64,000 nt of DNA. Source: Methylobacterium sp. Its GTDB lineage: Bacteria; Pseudomonadota; Alphaproteobacteria; Rhizobiales; Beijerinckiaceae. The notes below the pieces were generated by a model. That model ran no database searches. It saw only the letters and a list, made by a program, of their open reading frames with translations, and was not told the origin of the DNA. This document shows positions 1 through 8,581 of this stretch, in pieces (position 1 is the stretch's first letter; the number at the start of each line of letters is the position of its first letter). The translations under genes and the position numbers were made by a program. The stretch covers positions 1-64,000 of the forward strand of contig NZ_JAIETD010000054.1 of assembly GCF_019745455.1 (NCBI RefSeq), written 5' to 3'.

Positions 1-158
1 TAGCCGGCATTGAAACCGGCGTAGAATCCCGTCCAGGTGAAGACCGGGACCGGAACGAAGACCGGCGGCGCGGCGCGGCGCGGAAGGTCGGCTGCGAAGG
101 CGGAGCCTGCCAGAGCGATGCCGGCGAGGGCGCTGGCGCCCAGAAGGATCGATTTCAT
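1..158 (-). CDS. Outer-membrane beta-barrel protein (Omp25/Omp31-like), N-terminal fragment
   Basis: Only the first 52 codons lie in the window; the rest continues beyond the left edge. The peptide begins MKSILLGASALAGIALAG and ends its signal at SAFAADLP, a typical Sec signal peptide with an AxA cleavage site. It is followed by a short proline-rich stretch and then FTWTGFYAGFNAG, which is the usual first strand of the small porin-like outer-membrane proteins of Rhizobiales. A clear ribosome binding site, GAGGA, sits seven bases before the ATG at 158. The family assignment rests on this N-terminus alone. Confidence 0.75.
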   Translation of the reverse strand, partial: MKSILLGASALAGIALAGSAFAADLPRRAAPPVFVPVPVFTWTGFYAGFNAG

Positions 159-442
159 TATTTGGTCCTCATTCACATCGGTGAGGCCCGCCGGTGGGCG
201 TCGCCTCACGAAGCCACGTCTGTAGTCCAGCAGCCTGGCAGAAGCTGTTGCGGACCGATCACGCCGACCGCGGCAAACGCGGCCCCTTTGTGGCGACAAC
301 CGATCTTGGATTCGTCGTTCTGCCTTCAGCTACGTGAGTGGAAAACACATCAGAACGGCTAAGGTTCACCTATGGCCACGCTTTTTTATAGCCTGTTCCT
401 TGACAGATTGTCGCAGCCTTTCGTGAAGGATCATTTCTCCTA

Positions 443-1201
443 TCATGCCAGTGCGATAGCGGAGATCAGTCTGCCGTAATCGGCCTCCCTGCGATGGGTC
501 GTTCGCCTGAAACTGTAGAACCGGGTCTCGTCGGCATAGGTGCAGAGTCCAAGGGAGCTCGCATGACCGAGATCCTCCCGTTCAAGGCGCCAGAGGATCA
601 AGCCAGGCAGATCGAACTGCATGTGACCTTCGCGCATCCCTCGATCGAAGAAACGGGCTGCGCCTGGCAGAGAGGCTTCGAACCGGTCGCGCAGATCGGA
701 CCCGACCTCGTAGGAGGGCTGATGAATGGTCGGGCCGAGCACGGCGACGATCGATCGGCGTTCGGCTCCAAGTGCCTCCATCGCCGCCACGGTGGCCGCC
801 GCCACACCTCCTAGTGCCCCTTTCCACCCCGCATGGGCAGCACCGATGACACCGTTACGAGCATCGGCAAAAAGGATCGGACCGCAATCGGCTGTGGCGA
901 TGCCCAAACCGAGACCTTGCGTGCGGGTGACCATCGCGTCGGCCTTCGGCCGTTCGGCGTGGCTCGGCGCCTCCATCAGCACCACGACGTCGGCCGAATG
1001 GACTTGATAGAGGCTGGCGAGGTTCTCGACCTTCAGGGCCTCGCACATCCGACGCCTGTTCTCGCCGACCCTGGCAGGGTCGTCGTTCGAGCCGAGGCCG
1101 CCGTTCAGCGAGGCGTAGAGACCTTCGGAGACGCCGTCTTGCCGAGTGAAGAAGGCGTGCCGGATCCCTGGTACGGCGAGGGCGGGCGACGAGACGAACA
1201 T
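443..1201 (-). CDS. pgeF: Peptidoglycan editing factor PgeF (YfiH / multicopper polyphenol oxidase family)
   Basis: A 252-residue protein of the YfiH family, a cytoplasmic zinc enzyme that in E. coli keeps wrong amino acids out of peptidoglycan precursors; older annotations call it laccase. Visible family marks are the N-terminal HAFFTRQDGVS segment, the QVHSADVV segment with its metal-binding histidine, ATADCGPIL with the conserved cysteine, and AAHAGWKGALGG. The C-terminus keeps the YSFRR motif. The start ATG at 1201 (MFVSSPAL) was chosen because the in-frame extension upstream is arginine-rich and unlike the family. It lies downstream of the bifunctional fatty-acid oxidation gene on the same strand, but a strong hairpin separates them. 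Confidence 0.9.
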   Translation of the reverse strand: MFVSSPALAVPGIRHAFFTRQDGVSEGLYASLNGGLGSNDDPARVGENRRRMCEALKVENLASLYQVHSADVVVLMEAPSHAERPKADAMVTRTQGLGLGIATADCGPILFADARNGVIGAAHAGWKGALGGVAAATVAAMEALGAERRSIVAVLGPTIHQPSYEVGSDLRDRFEASLPGAARFFDRGMREGHMQFDLPGLILWRLEREDLGHASSLGLCTYADETRFYSFRRTTHRREADYGRLISAIALA

Positions 1202-1280
1202 GGCGGCTCCTGGCCGATCGGGATCAATCCCCGAGGCGTACGCGCGTTCATACCGGCCTCGTCGCAGCAGGTCACCGCAT

Positions 1281-1316
1281 AAGAAAAGGGGCCGGCGCCG
1301 CCCCAAGCGCCGGCCC
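1281..1316 (-). terminator. Rho-independent terminator of the FadB-like gene
   Basis: A perfect 10-bp stem, GGGCCGGCGC (1288-1297) with GCGCCGGCCC (1307-1316), has a 9-base loop. Read on the minus strand it is followed by TTTTCTT (1281-1287). It lies 24 bases after the stop of the hydratase/dehydrogenase gene and separates it from pgeF. Confidence 0.85.
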
Positions 1317-1339
1317 TCATCGGGGCATCCAGATGGGCG

Positions 1340-3541
1340 TCAGGCGGCCTTCTTGGCGGCATCGCCATAGAAGGTGCCGCCGGTCTCGGCCATCTGCACC
1401 AGGTTGTCCGGCACCGCGAAGCGCGGCCCGTGCTTGGCTTCGAGGCCCCTGGCCAGCGCTACGAACTCCTTGGCGCCCATGAAGTCAATGTAGGACAGCG
1501 CGCCACCGGTGAACGGCGCGAAGCCGAAGCCGAGGATCGAGCCGACATCCGCCTCGCGCGGATCGGTGACGACACCCTCGCCGACGGTGCGCGCCGCTTC
1601 CAGCGCCTGAACCACGAGGAAGCGGTGCTTCAGCTCGGCGACATCGACAGTGTCGGGATCGACGGTCTTCGGCTGCAGCGCCTTGAGGCCCGGCCACAGG
1701 CGCTTCGGAGCGCCCTCCGGGTAATCGTAGAAGCCCTTCTTGTTCTTGCGACCGAGGCGTCCCTCGGCTTCGACCAGGGTGACGAGGAGCTGCTTCTGGC
1801 CCGGATCGACCGCATCGGGGCCGAGCTGCGCCTCGGTGGCCTTGGCGATCTTGAGGCCGAGATCGAGGGCGACCTCGTCGTTGAGCGAGAGCGGGCCGAC
1901 CGGCATGCCAGCCATCTTGCCGGCGTTCTCGATCATCGCCGCGGGGATGCCTTCGAGGAACATCTTGTGCCCTTCGAGGAGATAGGCGGTGACGCAGCGG
2001 TTTGCGAAGAAGCCGCGGCTGTCGTTGACCACGATCGGCGTCTTCTTGATCGCCCGCACGTAATCGAGGGCGGTCGCGACGGCGCGGTCGCCGGTCTGCT
2101 CCCCGCGGATGATCTCGACCAGCATCATCTTCTCGACCGGCGAGAAGAAGTGGATGCCGACGAACTGGTCCGGACGGCTCGACGAGGTGGCGAGACCGGA
2201 GATCGGCAGGGTCGAGGTGTTGGAGGCGAAGATCACGTCTTCGCCGATTGCGGCCTCGACCTTGGCGATGACGTCCGCCTTCACCTTCGGATCCTCGAAC
2301 ACCGCTTCGATGACGAGGTCGCAGCCCTTTAGGTCGGCATAGTCGGCGCTGGTCGTGATGCGCGCGAGGAGGGCGTCGCGATCGGCGGTCTTTGCACGGC
2401 CCTTATTGATCTGACCCGTCATGAGCTTGTGCGCGTAGGCCTTACCCTTCTCGGCGGCCTCCACGGACTGGTCGATCAGCACCACGTCCATGCCGGCATT
2501 GGCAGTGACGTAGGCGACGCCCGCGCCCATGAAGCCGGCGCCGATGACGCCGACACGTCTCACGCTCGTCGGCGCGACGTCCTTCGGCCGGCGCGCTCCC
2601 TTGTTGAGCTCGCCCATCGAAAGAAACAGCGTGCGGATCATCGCCGCGGCTTCCTTGGAGCGCAGGATCTTGGCGAAATACCGGCTCTCGACCTTGAGGG
2701 CGAGATCCATCGGCAGCTGCAGGCCTTCGTAGACCGCGCCGAGGATCGCCTTGGCGGCAGGGTAGTTGTCGTGGGTCTCGCGGCGGTAGATCGCATTGGC
2801 CGGGGGCCAGATCATCATGCCGGCCGGCGAGTAGACCTTGCCAGAGGGTGCCTTGAACTTCGGCACGTCCCAGGGTGCCACGGCCGAGCCGCCGCCCTTG
2901 ATCCAGGCCTTGGCCTTCTCCACGATATCGGCCTTCGGGGCGACCTCGTGGACGAGGCCCATGTTCCTGGCCATGAGCGCGCGGATCTGCTCGCCCTTGA
3001 ACAGCATCTGCAGGGCGTCTCCCGTCTGCATCAGGCGGGTCACGCGCTGCGTGCCGCCGGCGCCCGGGAACAGGCCGACCTTGATCTCGGGCAGGCCGAC
3101 GCGGGTTTTGTCGTCATCTGAGACCACTCGGTGGTGGCAGGCGAGGGTGAGCTCGAAGGCGCCGCCGAGGCAGACGCCGTTGACCGCCGAGGCGAAGGGT
3201 TTGCCGCAGGTCTCGAGCTTGCGGAACAGGAGGGTGAGCCGGCGCGACTCCTCGAAGAAGTGGCGCATCGCCTCTTCCTCGTTGGTTTGCGCCTTCAGCT
3301 TCTCGTACTCGTTGCCGAGACCCTGCAGCATGGTCAGGTCGGCGCCGCCCGAGAAACTGTCCTTGCCCGAGGTGATGACGCAGCCCTTGATGCCGGCATC
3401 CGCGACGACAGCGTCCACGATCTGATCGAGCTCGGTCATCACGTCGGCGGTGATGACGTTCATCGAGCGGCCGGGCATGTCCCAGGTCGCCAGCGTGATG
3501 CCGTCGGCATCCGTCTCAAAGCGGAAGTTGGTAAGGTTCAT
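1340..3541 (-). CDS. fadB: Bifunctional enoyl-CoA hydratase / 3-hydroxyacyl-CoA dehydrogenase (FadB/FadJ-like)
   Basis: A 733-residue multifunctional alpha subunit of fatty-acid beta-oxidation. It hydrates enoyl-CoA and oxidises 3-hydroxyacyl-CoA with NAD. Residues 1 to about 200 form the crotonase domain, with the oxyanion-hole segment SGGADL, catalytic glutamates expected at E130 (GGAFE) and E152 (LPEIKVG), and FPGAGGTQR. The Rossmann motif GVIGAGFMGAG begins at about residue 331. IHFFSPVEKMMLVEIIRG supplies the dehydrogenase catalytic His and Glu, and two C-terminal helical repeats follow. Length and domain order match FadB and FadJ. A thiolase and an acyl-CoA dehydrogenase lie further upstream on the same strand, separated by other genes. 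Whether it prefers aerobic or anaerobic substrates (FadB versus FadJ) cannot be told. Confidence 0.93.
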   Translation of the reverse strand: MNLTNFRFETDADGITLATWDMPGRSMNVITADVMTELDQIVDAVVADAGIKGCVITSGKDSFSGGADLTMLQGLGNEYEKLKAQTNEEEAMRHFFEESRRLTLLFRKLETCGKPFASAVNGVCLGGAFELTLACHHRVVSDDDKTRVGLPEIKVGLFPGAGGTQRVTRLMQTGDALQMLFKGEQIRALMARNMGLVHEVAPKADIVEKAKAWIKGGGSAVAPWDVPKFKAPSGKVYSPAGMMIWPPANAIYRRETHDNYPAAKAILGAVYEGLQLPMDLALKVESRYFAKILRSKEAAAMIRTLFLSMGELNKGARRPKDVAPTSVRRVGVIGAGFMGAGVAYVTANAGMDVVLIDQSVEAAEKGKAYAHKLMTGQINKGRAKTADRDALLARITTSADYADLKGCDLVIEAVFEDPKVKADVIAKVEAAIGEDVIFASNTSTLPISGLATSSSRPDQFVGIHFFSPVEKMMLVEIIRGEQTGDRAVATALDYVRAIKKTPIVVNDSRGFFANRCVTAYLLEGHKMFLEGIPAAMIENAGKMAGMPVGPLSLNDEVALDLGLKIAKATEAQLGPDAVDPGQKQLLVTLVEAEGRLGRKNKKGFYDYPEGAPKRLWPGLKALQPKTVDPDTVDVAELKHRFLVVQALEAARTVGEGVVTDPREADVGSILGFGFAPFTGGALSYIDFMGAKEFVALARGLEAKHGPRFAVPDNLVQMAETGGTFYGDAAKKAA

Positions 3542-3645
3542 GACAGTTCCCCGGAAGTCTGGCGAAGATGTAGGAGTGTTAATCGGTTAAAAACAATTTG
3601 GACTGACGTTATAGGAAAGACGCCGCATCGTTAACATAGGTAATA

Positions 3646-4434
3646 ATGGTCATGTCGGATCGTGCGATTTGCCAGGGGTGCCGTAACGGAGCCGAACTCG
3701 ACTTTGCGTTCACGATGGCTTTTCAACCGATCGTCGATCTCAAGCAGGGGCGCATCTGGGGCTACGAGGCTCTCGTGCGCGGGCCCGGTGGCGAGTCCGC
3801 CGCGTCCATTCTCGATCGCGTCACGCCGGAGACCATCTACCGGTTCGATCAGGCCGCCCGCGTCAAGGCGATCGAACTCGCCGGAAGGCTCTTCGTCGAC
3901 GACCGAACGAAGCTGTCGATCAACTTCATGCCCAACGCGGTCTACGAGCCCGCAGCCTGTATCCGCGCTTCTCTCGAAGCGGCGCGCCGATGCGGTTTTG
4001 CGCACGATCGCATCATGTTCGAGTTCACCGAGAACGAGAAGTTTCGCGATATCGCTCATGTCCAGCGCATCGTGACCGAGTACCGCAAGCAGGGATTCCT
4101 GACCGCGCTCGACGATTTCGGTGCGGGCTTCGCCGGCATGAACCTTCTGGCCAACTTCCGGCCGGACCTGATCAAGATCGATATGGAACTGCTGCGCGGC
4201 ATCGACGCCGACAGGGGCCGGCAGATCATCGTCGGCGGCATCATCTCTATCGCCCGCGCCCTCGACGTTGCGGTGATCGCCGAGGGCGTCGAGTCGAAGG
4301 AGGAATGCGAAACCCTGCGGGAGCTCGGCGCTCATCTGTTTCAGGGCTACCATTTCGCCAAACCTCGGTTGGAAGGGCTGCCGAAGGTCGCCGGCATCGA
4401 GGCGCAGGAACCGCGCCTCGTCCTCGTGTCGTAA
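3646..4434 (+). CDS. EAL-domain cyclic-di-GMP phosphodiesterase, stand-alone
   Basis: A 262-residue protein made almost entirely of one EAL domain, predicted to hydrolyse cyclic di-GMP to pGpG. All metal and substrate residues are present: E41 in EALVRG, N93 in SINFMPN, E126 and E129 in FEFTENE, D156 and D157 in LDDFGAGF, K177 in LIKIDM, E213 and E216 in AEGVES, and Q233 in FQGYHFAKP. It should therefore be active. No GGDEF, PAS or membrane segment is attached. The only extra feature is a cysteine pair, CQGC, at residues 9-12, which could bind a metal or sense redox state (inference). The start at 3646 has AGG five bases upstream; ATG 3652 is an alternative. It is divergent from the FadB-like gene. 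Confidence 0.92.
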   Translation: MVMSDRAICQGCRNGAELDFAFTMAFQPIVDLKQGRIWGYEALVRGPGGESAASILDRVTPETIYRFDQAARVKAIELAGRLFVDDRTKLSINFMPNAVYEPAACIRASLEAARRCGFAHDRIMFEFTENEKFRDIAHVQRIVTEYRKQGFLTALDDFGAGFAGMNLLANFRPDLIKIDMELLRGIDADRGRQIIVGGIISIARALDVAVIAEGVESKEECETLRELGAHLFQGYHFAKPRLEGLPKVAGIEAQEPRLVLVS

Positions 4435-4469
4435 GGCACGCATCCGCTGGTCGTCCCGACGGAGAACCC

Positions 4470-4955
4470 TCAGCGTGCCGTAGGCATCGGAGGCTGGCCC
4501 GGCGCGCCGGAGCCGTCGCCGGCAGCGGCGATGCTCAGCATGTTGACGAGCTTCGTCACAGCATTCTGCGAGATCAGCGTGATGGTGGAGGCCGGGTCGG
4601 CGTTCATGGTCTGGAACTTCTGATAGACCTTGTCGTCGTAGATTCCGGCGATCCGCTTGATCTCGTCGAGGGTGAATTTGTCGGCGTATTCCTTGGACAG
4701 ACCCTCGACGAGGATGGTGCGCTGACGGTCGAACTCGGCGCGGACCTCGATGCGAACCTTGTCGGCCTTCTCCGCCGGCATCGTGGCGACTGTCTTCTCC
4801 AGGGCGCCGTTGAAGCCGGTCTCCAAGGTCTTGATCACAGTCTTCTGGACCAGGGCCTTGGCGGCCTCGACCCGGTCGGAGGCGTCGTCGGCGCGCGCGC
4901 CGAAGGGCATGCCGAGCACAAGGGCCAGGGCCAGGGCGGGTAGAGCTCTCGTCAT
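4470..4955 (-). CDS. DUF2059-like exported protein
   Basis: A 161-residue protein with a cleavable signal peptide ([22 protein letters not shown]) and a helical, charged mature part. The segment [14 protein letters not shown] and the following KFQTM resemble the DUF2059 family, periplasmic proteins of unknown role. The C-terminus is glycine- and proline-rich ([11 protein letters not shown]). The start at 4955 was chosen because it begins the signal peptide; the in-frame upstream sequence is unlike any protein. It is convergent with the EAL gene, and the short gap holds GGCACGC/GCGTGCC inverted arms (4435-4441, 4473-4479) too far apart for a confident terminator. Confidence 0.7.
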   Translation of the reverse strand: MTRALPALALALVLGMPFGARADDASDRVEAAKALVQKTVIKTLETGFNGALEKTVATMPAEKADKVRIEVRAEFDRQRTILVEGLSKEYADKFTLDEIKRIAGIYDDKVYQKFQTMNADPASTITLISQNAVTKLVNMLSIAAAGDGSGAPGQPPMPTAR

Positions 4956-5090
4956 CGTGGCGTTCCTCAAGGTTTCGTGTCGAACCGCGCCGGTCGCGGC
5001 GTCGGATGCGCCGCCTCTATCAGGGTTCGCTACGGTCCGGCAGGGCGAGGGATGTCGCTCCCCCGCCACCTCGTTGGCGTGCGGTCGGGA

Positions 5091-6299
5091 TCAGACCCGC
5101 TCGATGATCGTCGCGGTGCCCATGCCGGCGCCGATGCAGAGCGTGACGAGCGCGCGCTCCTTGCCGGTGCGCTCCAGCTCGTCGAGCACCGTGCCGAGGA
5201 TCATCGCCCCGGTGGCGCCGAGGGGGTGACCCATGGCGATGGCGCCGCCATTGACGTTCACCTTGGCCGGATCGACGTCGAAGGCCTGGATGAAGCGGAG
5301 AACCACGGCGGCGAAGGCCTCGTTGACCTCGAACAGGTCGATGTCGTCGAGGGTCATTCCGGCGCGCGCCAGCACCTTCTTCGTCACGTCGACGGGACCC
5401 GTGAGCATCAGGGCCGGATCGGAGCCGATATTGGCGAAGGCGCGGATGCGGGCGCGGGGCTTGAGCCCCGACTTCTCGCCCGCTTCCCGGGAGCCGATCA
5501 GCACGGCCGCGGCGCCGTCGACGATGCCCGACGAGTTGCCGGCGTGATGGACATGCTCGACCATCTCGACATCGGGATGGGCGTCGACGGCGACGGCATC
5601 GAATCCGCCCATCTGGCCCATCTGGATGAAGGAGGCCTTGAGCTGGCCGAGCGACTGCATGTCGGTCGAGGGCCGCATATGCTCGTCGGTGGCAAGCAGA
5701 GTGATGCCGTTGATGTCCCTCACCGGGACGACCGAGTTCTTGAACAGGCCCTCGGCCCAGGATTTGGCCGAGCGCTTCTGCGACTCGACGGCGTAGGCGT
5801 CGCAATCGTCCCGGGTGAAACCGTATTTCGTGGCGATGAGGTCGGCCGAGACGCCCTGCGGCATGAACCATGACTTGATCGCGATGTGCGGGTCGACCGG
5901 CCAGGCGCCGCCCGAGGCGCCGAGTCCGACGCGGCTCATCGATTCAACGCCGCCACCGACGGTGAGGTCGTGCTGGCCGGCCATCACCTGGGCCGCCGCG
6001 AAGTTGATGGCGTCGAGGCCGGAGGCGCAGAAGCGGTTGATCTGGATGCCGGGGACATGGTCGCCGTAATCGGCCACCAGCGCCGCCGCGCGGGCGATGT
6101 CACCGCCGGCCTCGCCGACCGGGTCGACGCAGCCGAGGACGACGTCGTCGACAAGGGTCGTGTCGAGGTCGTTGCGGTCCTTGAGCGCCCGCAGCGCGAC
6201 CTCTGCCAGCCGCAGGGCAGTGACCTCGTGCAGCGAGCCATCGGGCTTGCCGCGGCCGCGGGGCGTGCGGACGTGATCGTAGATATAGGCCTCGGGCAT
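5091..6299 (-). CDS. Thiolase (acetyl-CoA C-acyltransferase, FadA/FadI-like)
   Basis: A 402-residue thiolase that cleaves 3-ketoacyl-CoA with CoA, the last step of beta-oxidation; the reverse condensing direction is also possible. The acyl-accepting cysteine is C91 in [10 protein letters not shown]. The second active-site pair is H358 in [11 protein letters not shown] and C388 in CIGAGMGTA. The start at 6299 ([15 protein letters not shown]) matches the usual thiolase N-terminus. The gene lies on the same strand as the acyl-CoA dehydrogenase upstream, but a palindromic repeat sits between them. The sequence alone does not separate an acetyl-CoA acetyltransferase from a longer-chain thiolase; the beta-oxidation neighbours favour the latter. 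Confidence 0.92.
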   Translation of the reverse strand: MPEAYIYDHVRTPRGRGKPDGSLHEVTALRLAEVALRALKDRNDLDTTLVDDVVLGCVDPVGEAGGDIARAAALVADYGDHVPGIQINRFCASGLDAINFAAAQVMAGQHDLTVGGGVESMSRVGLGASGGAWPVDPHIAIKSWFMPQGVSADLIATKYGFTRDDCDAYAVESQKRSAKSWAEGLFKNSVVPVRDINGITLLATDEHMRPSTDMQSLGQLKASFIQMGQMGGFDAVAVDAHPDVEMVEHVHHAGNSSGIVDGAAAVLIGSREAGEKSGLKPRARIRAFANIGSDPALMLTGPVDVTKKVLARAGMTLDDIDLFEVNEAFAAVVLRFIQAFDVDPAKVNVNGGAIAMGHPLGATGAMILGTVLDELERTGKERALVTLCIGAGMGTATIIERV

Positions 6300-6383
6300 G
6301 TGCGCTTCCCTTATTGACCGTTTCGCATTCAGGCCTCCGAACCGCAATCGGTCGGCGGGCTTCCATTTCTCATCACGACGCTT

Positions 6384-6488
6384 GTCATTCCGGGGCGCCG
6401 GAGACGAGCCCGGAAGCCATTGCCGCTGACAATGCTCCAGCTTGCCGCGTCGGCGGTTATGGGTTCCGCTTCGCAGCCCCGGAAAGAC
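6384..6488. repeat. Degenerate palindromic intergenic repeat
   Basis: The ends form an inverted repeat: GTCATTCCGGGGC at 6384-6396 and GCCCCGGAAAGAC at 6476-6488, with one mismatch. Inside are the half-matching arms GAGCCCGGAAGCCAT and ATGGGTTCCGCTTCG. This layout is typical of the short palindromic elements scattered between genes in Rhizobiales. It lies between the acyl-CoA dehydrogenase and the thiolase and could act in mRNA termination or stability. Confidence 0.6.
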
Positions 6489-6508
6489 CGGCGTGGCGGA
6501 TCGACCGA

Positions 6509-8302
6509 TTAGAACGCCTCGACCGGCAACGCCATCGTCGTCTCTGCGCCCACCTTGATGCGGGTCAGCCGCATCGCGGTCTCGGGGAGCATCCGCTCCA
6601 TGTAGAAGCGGCCGGTGACGAGCTTGCCGTCCATGCGCTCGGCGACGCCGTTGCCCTCAGCCTTCCGGACGATCGCCGCCTTGGCGATTCGGGCCCACAT
6701 GTAGCCCATGGCGACGAGGCCGAGGAGGTGCATGTAGTCGGTGGCGCCGGCGCCGGCATTGTCGGGCTTCGAGAAAGCGTTCTGCATGAACCACATCGTG
6801 GCGGCCTGCAGGTCGTTGAGGCCGGCCTGGAGCGGCGCGGTGAAGGGCTTGAGGGCCTCGTCCTCGCCATGGTCCTTGATGAAGGTCTGGACCTCGCCGA
6901 GGAACGCCATCATCGCGCGGCCGCCATCCTTGGGCAGCTTGCGGCCGATGAGGTCCATGGCCTGAATGCCGTTGGCGCCCTCGTAGATCATGGCGATACG
7001 GGCATCGCGCACGAACTGCGACATGCCCCATTCCTCGATGTAGCCGTGGCCGCCGAACATCTGCTGGGCGGCGACGGCATTGTCGAAGCCCTTGTCGGTG
7101 AGCACGCCCTTCACCACCGGGGTCATGAGGCCCATGTGGTCCTCGGCCGCCTGGCGCTGGGCTGCGTCGTCCGAGCGATGGCCGATATCGGCCTGCAGTG
7201 CGGTCCAGAGGATCAGCGCCCGGCCGGCCTCGTTGAAGGCGCGGATCGTCATCAGGGTCCGGCGCACGTCGGGATGCACGATGATCGGGTCGGCGGCCTT
7301 GTCAGGCGCCTTGGCGCCGGTCAGCGAACGGCCCTGGAGCCGGTCCTTCGCGTAGGCGACCGCGTTCTGGTAGGCGACCTCCGATTGGCCGAGGCCCTGG
7401 ATGCCGACGGCGAGGCGTGCCTCGTTCATCATCACGAACATGGCGTTGAGGCCGCGGTTCTCCTGGCCGACGAGCCAGCCCCTGGCCCCGTCATAGTTCA
7501 TGACGCAGGTCGAGTTGCCGTGGATGCCCATCTTGTGCTCGAGCGAGCCGCAGGACACGCCGTTGCGCTCGCCGAGCGAACCGTCATCGTTGATCAGGAA
7601 CTTCGGCACCACGAAAAGCGAGATGCCCTTCGTGCCGGCCGGCGCGCCCTCGATCCGGGCAATGACGAGATGGATGATGTTCTCGGCCATGTCGTGTTCG
7701 CCGGCCGAGATGAAGATCTTGGTGCCGGTGAGTCTGTAGGAGCCGTCGCCGTTGGGAACGGCTTTGGTCTTGAGGAGGCCGAGATCCGTGCCGCAATGGG
7801 GCTCGGTCAGGTTCATCGTACCCGTCCAGGCGCCTTCGGCCATCTTCGGCAGATAGGCCTTCTTCTGCTCCTCGGAGCCGTGGACCAGGAGCGCGGCCAT
7901 CGCGCCCTGGGTCAGGCCCGGATACATGCCGAGCGCGAGATTCGCCGCCGAGGCGAATTCCTGGATCGCGCAGTTGAGGGTGTGCGGCAGGGCCTGGCCG
8001 CCATACTCTTCGGGCATCGAGAGCCCCATCCAGCCGCCCTGCGCGTAAGCGTCGTAGGCGGCCTTGAAACCGGTGGGCGTGGTGACGCTGCCGTCCGGGT
8101 TGCGCTTGCAGCCTTCCTTGTCGCCGACGGCATTCAGGGGGGCGAGCACCTCCTCGGCGAGCTTGGCGCCTTCGTTCAAGACCGCCTCTACCACGTCCGG
8201 TGACGCGTCCGAGAAACCCTGAAGATTGTCGTAGCGGTGGAAGCCGAAGACGTCGTTGAGCAGGAACAGGGTGTCTTCGACTGGAGCCCGGTAGCTCGGC
8301 AT
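6509..8302 (-). CDS. Acyl-CoA dehydrogenase with C-terminal AcdA-like extension
   Basis: A 597-residue FAD enzyme that makes the first double bond in acyl-CoA. The core shows TEPHCGTDLG and ISAGEHD, which belong to the FAD-binding middle domain, then KMGIHGNSTCVMNYD and QMFGGHGYIEEWGMSQFVRDARIA; this last region closes the active site and ends in the usual YEGANGIQAMDL. The protein is about 200 residues longer than a short-chain dehydrogenase. The extra C-terminal helical part fits the subgroup that carries an acetyl-CoA-dehydrogenase C-terminal domain. The gene begins 61 bases from an 18-bp near-palindrome (8363-8380) that also occurs before fadD. It is divergent from the Sel1 gene. Confidence 0.92.
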   Translation of the reverse strand: MPSYRAPVEDTLFLLNDVFGFHRYDNLQGFSDASPDVVEAVLNEGAKLAEEVLAPLNAVGDKEGCKRNPDGSVTTPTGFKAAYDAYAQGGWMGLSMPEEYGGQALPHTLNCAIQEFASAANLALGMYPGLTQGAMAALLVHGSEEQKKAYLPKMAEGAWTGTMNLTEPHCGTDLGLLKTKAVPNGDGSYRLTGTKIFISAGEHDMAENIIHLVIARIEGAPAGTKGISLFVVPKFLINDDGSLGERNGVSCGSLEHKMGIHGNSTCVMNYDGARGWLVGQENRGLNAMFVMMNEARLAVGIQGLGQSEVAYQNAVAYAKDRLQGRSLTGAKAPDKAADPIIVHPDVRRTLMTIRAFNEAGRALILWTALQADIGHRSDDAAQRQAAEDHMGLMTPVVKGVLTDKGFDNAVAAQQMFGGHGYIEEWGMSQFVRDARIAMIYEGANGIQAMDLIGRKLPKDGGRAMMAFLGEVQTFIKDHGEDEALKPFTAPLQAGLNDLQAATMWFMQNAFSKPDNAGAGATDYMHLLGLVAMGYMWARIAKAAIVRKAEGNGVAERMDGKLVTGRFYMERMLPETAMRLTRIKVGAETTMALPVEAF

Positions 8303-8362
8303 CTCGCATCCTCCAGGTGTCGGGGACGCCGTTCCAGCCCCTCGGCCGCCGGCTCCCTCTAA

Positions 8363-8380
8363 TGGTTCACATGTAAACTA
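8363..8380. promoter_or_regulatory. Putative operator before the acyl-CoA dehydrogenase, shared with fadD
   Basis: The minus-strand sequence TAGTTTACATGTGAACCA is a near-palindrome centred on ACATGT. It matches the fadD site at 36044-36061 at 15 of 18 positions. A TATAGT hexamer (8377-8382 read on the minus strand), a plausible -10 element for the dehydrogenase, overlaps it. A repressor bound here would block transcription. The regulator is not identified. Confidence 0.5.
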
Positions 8381-8581
8381 TATTGCTGCCGAAACGCAAG
8401 GGCTGTCGTCATCCGAGAGCGTCGAACCGGCATGATTCCCATTCTGGCATAGTCCTTAACTCGGTGTTTACCAAGAATGCGAAATGTCGAGCGCAATCGA
8501 ACCGTTGTACCCGGAATGCGCCACGAGGCTCAGGACGGGCACGGCGGGCTGGATACCGGACCACGCCGCTCAGGTTTGACG

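Noticed and set aside
159-442. 284-base gap between the outer-membrane gene and pgeF, checked for RNA genes
   Set aside because: No tRNA-like or riboswitch core was seen; it probably holds the promoter of the outer-membrane gene only. A CCGCG/CGCGG hairpin near 268 is too short to call.
3579-3590. TTAATCGGTTAA near-palindrome upstream of the FadB-like gene, considered as an operator
   Set aside because: It differs from the operator shared by the other two fatty-acid genes and has no second copy in the window, so there is no support beyond chance.
3631-4443. Long minus-strand open frame (270 codons) opposite the EAL gene
   Set aside because: It mirrors the EAL gene codon for codon and has no family-like sequence; the plus frame has all EAL residues.
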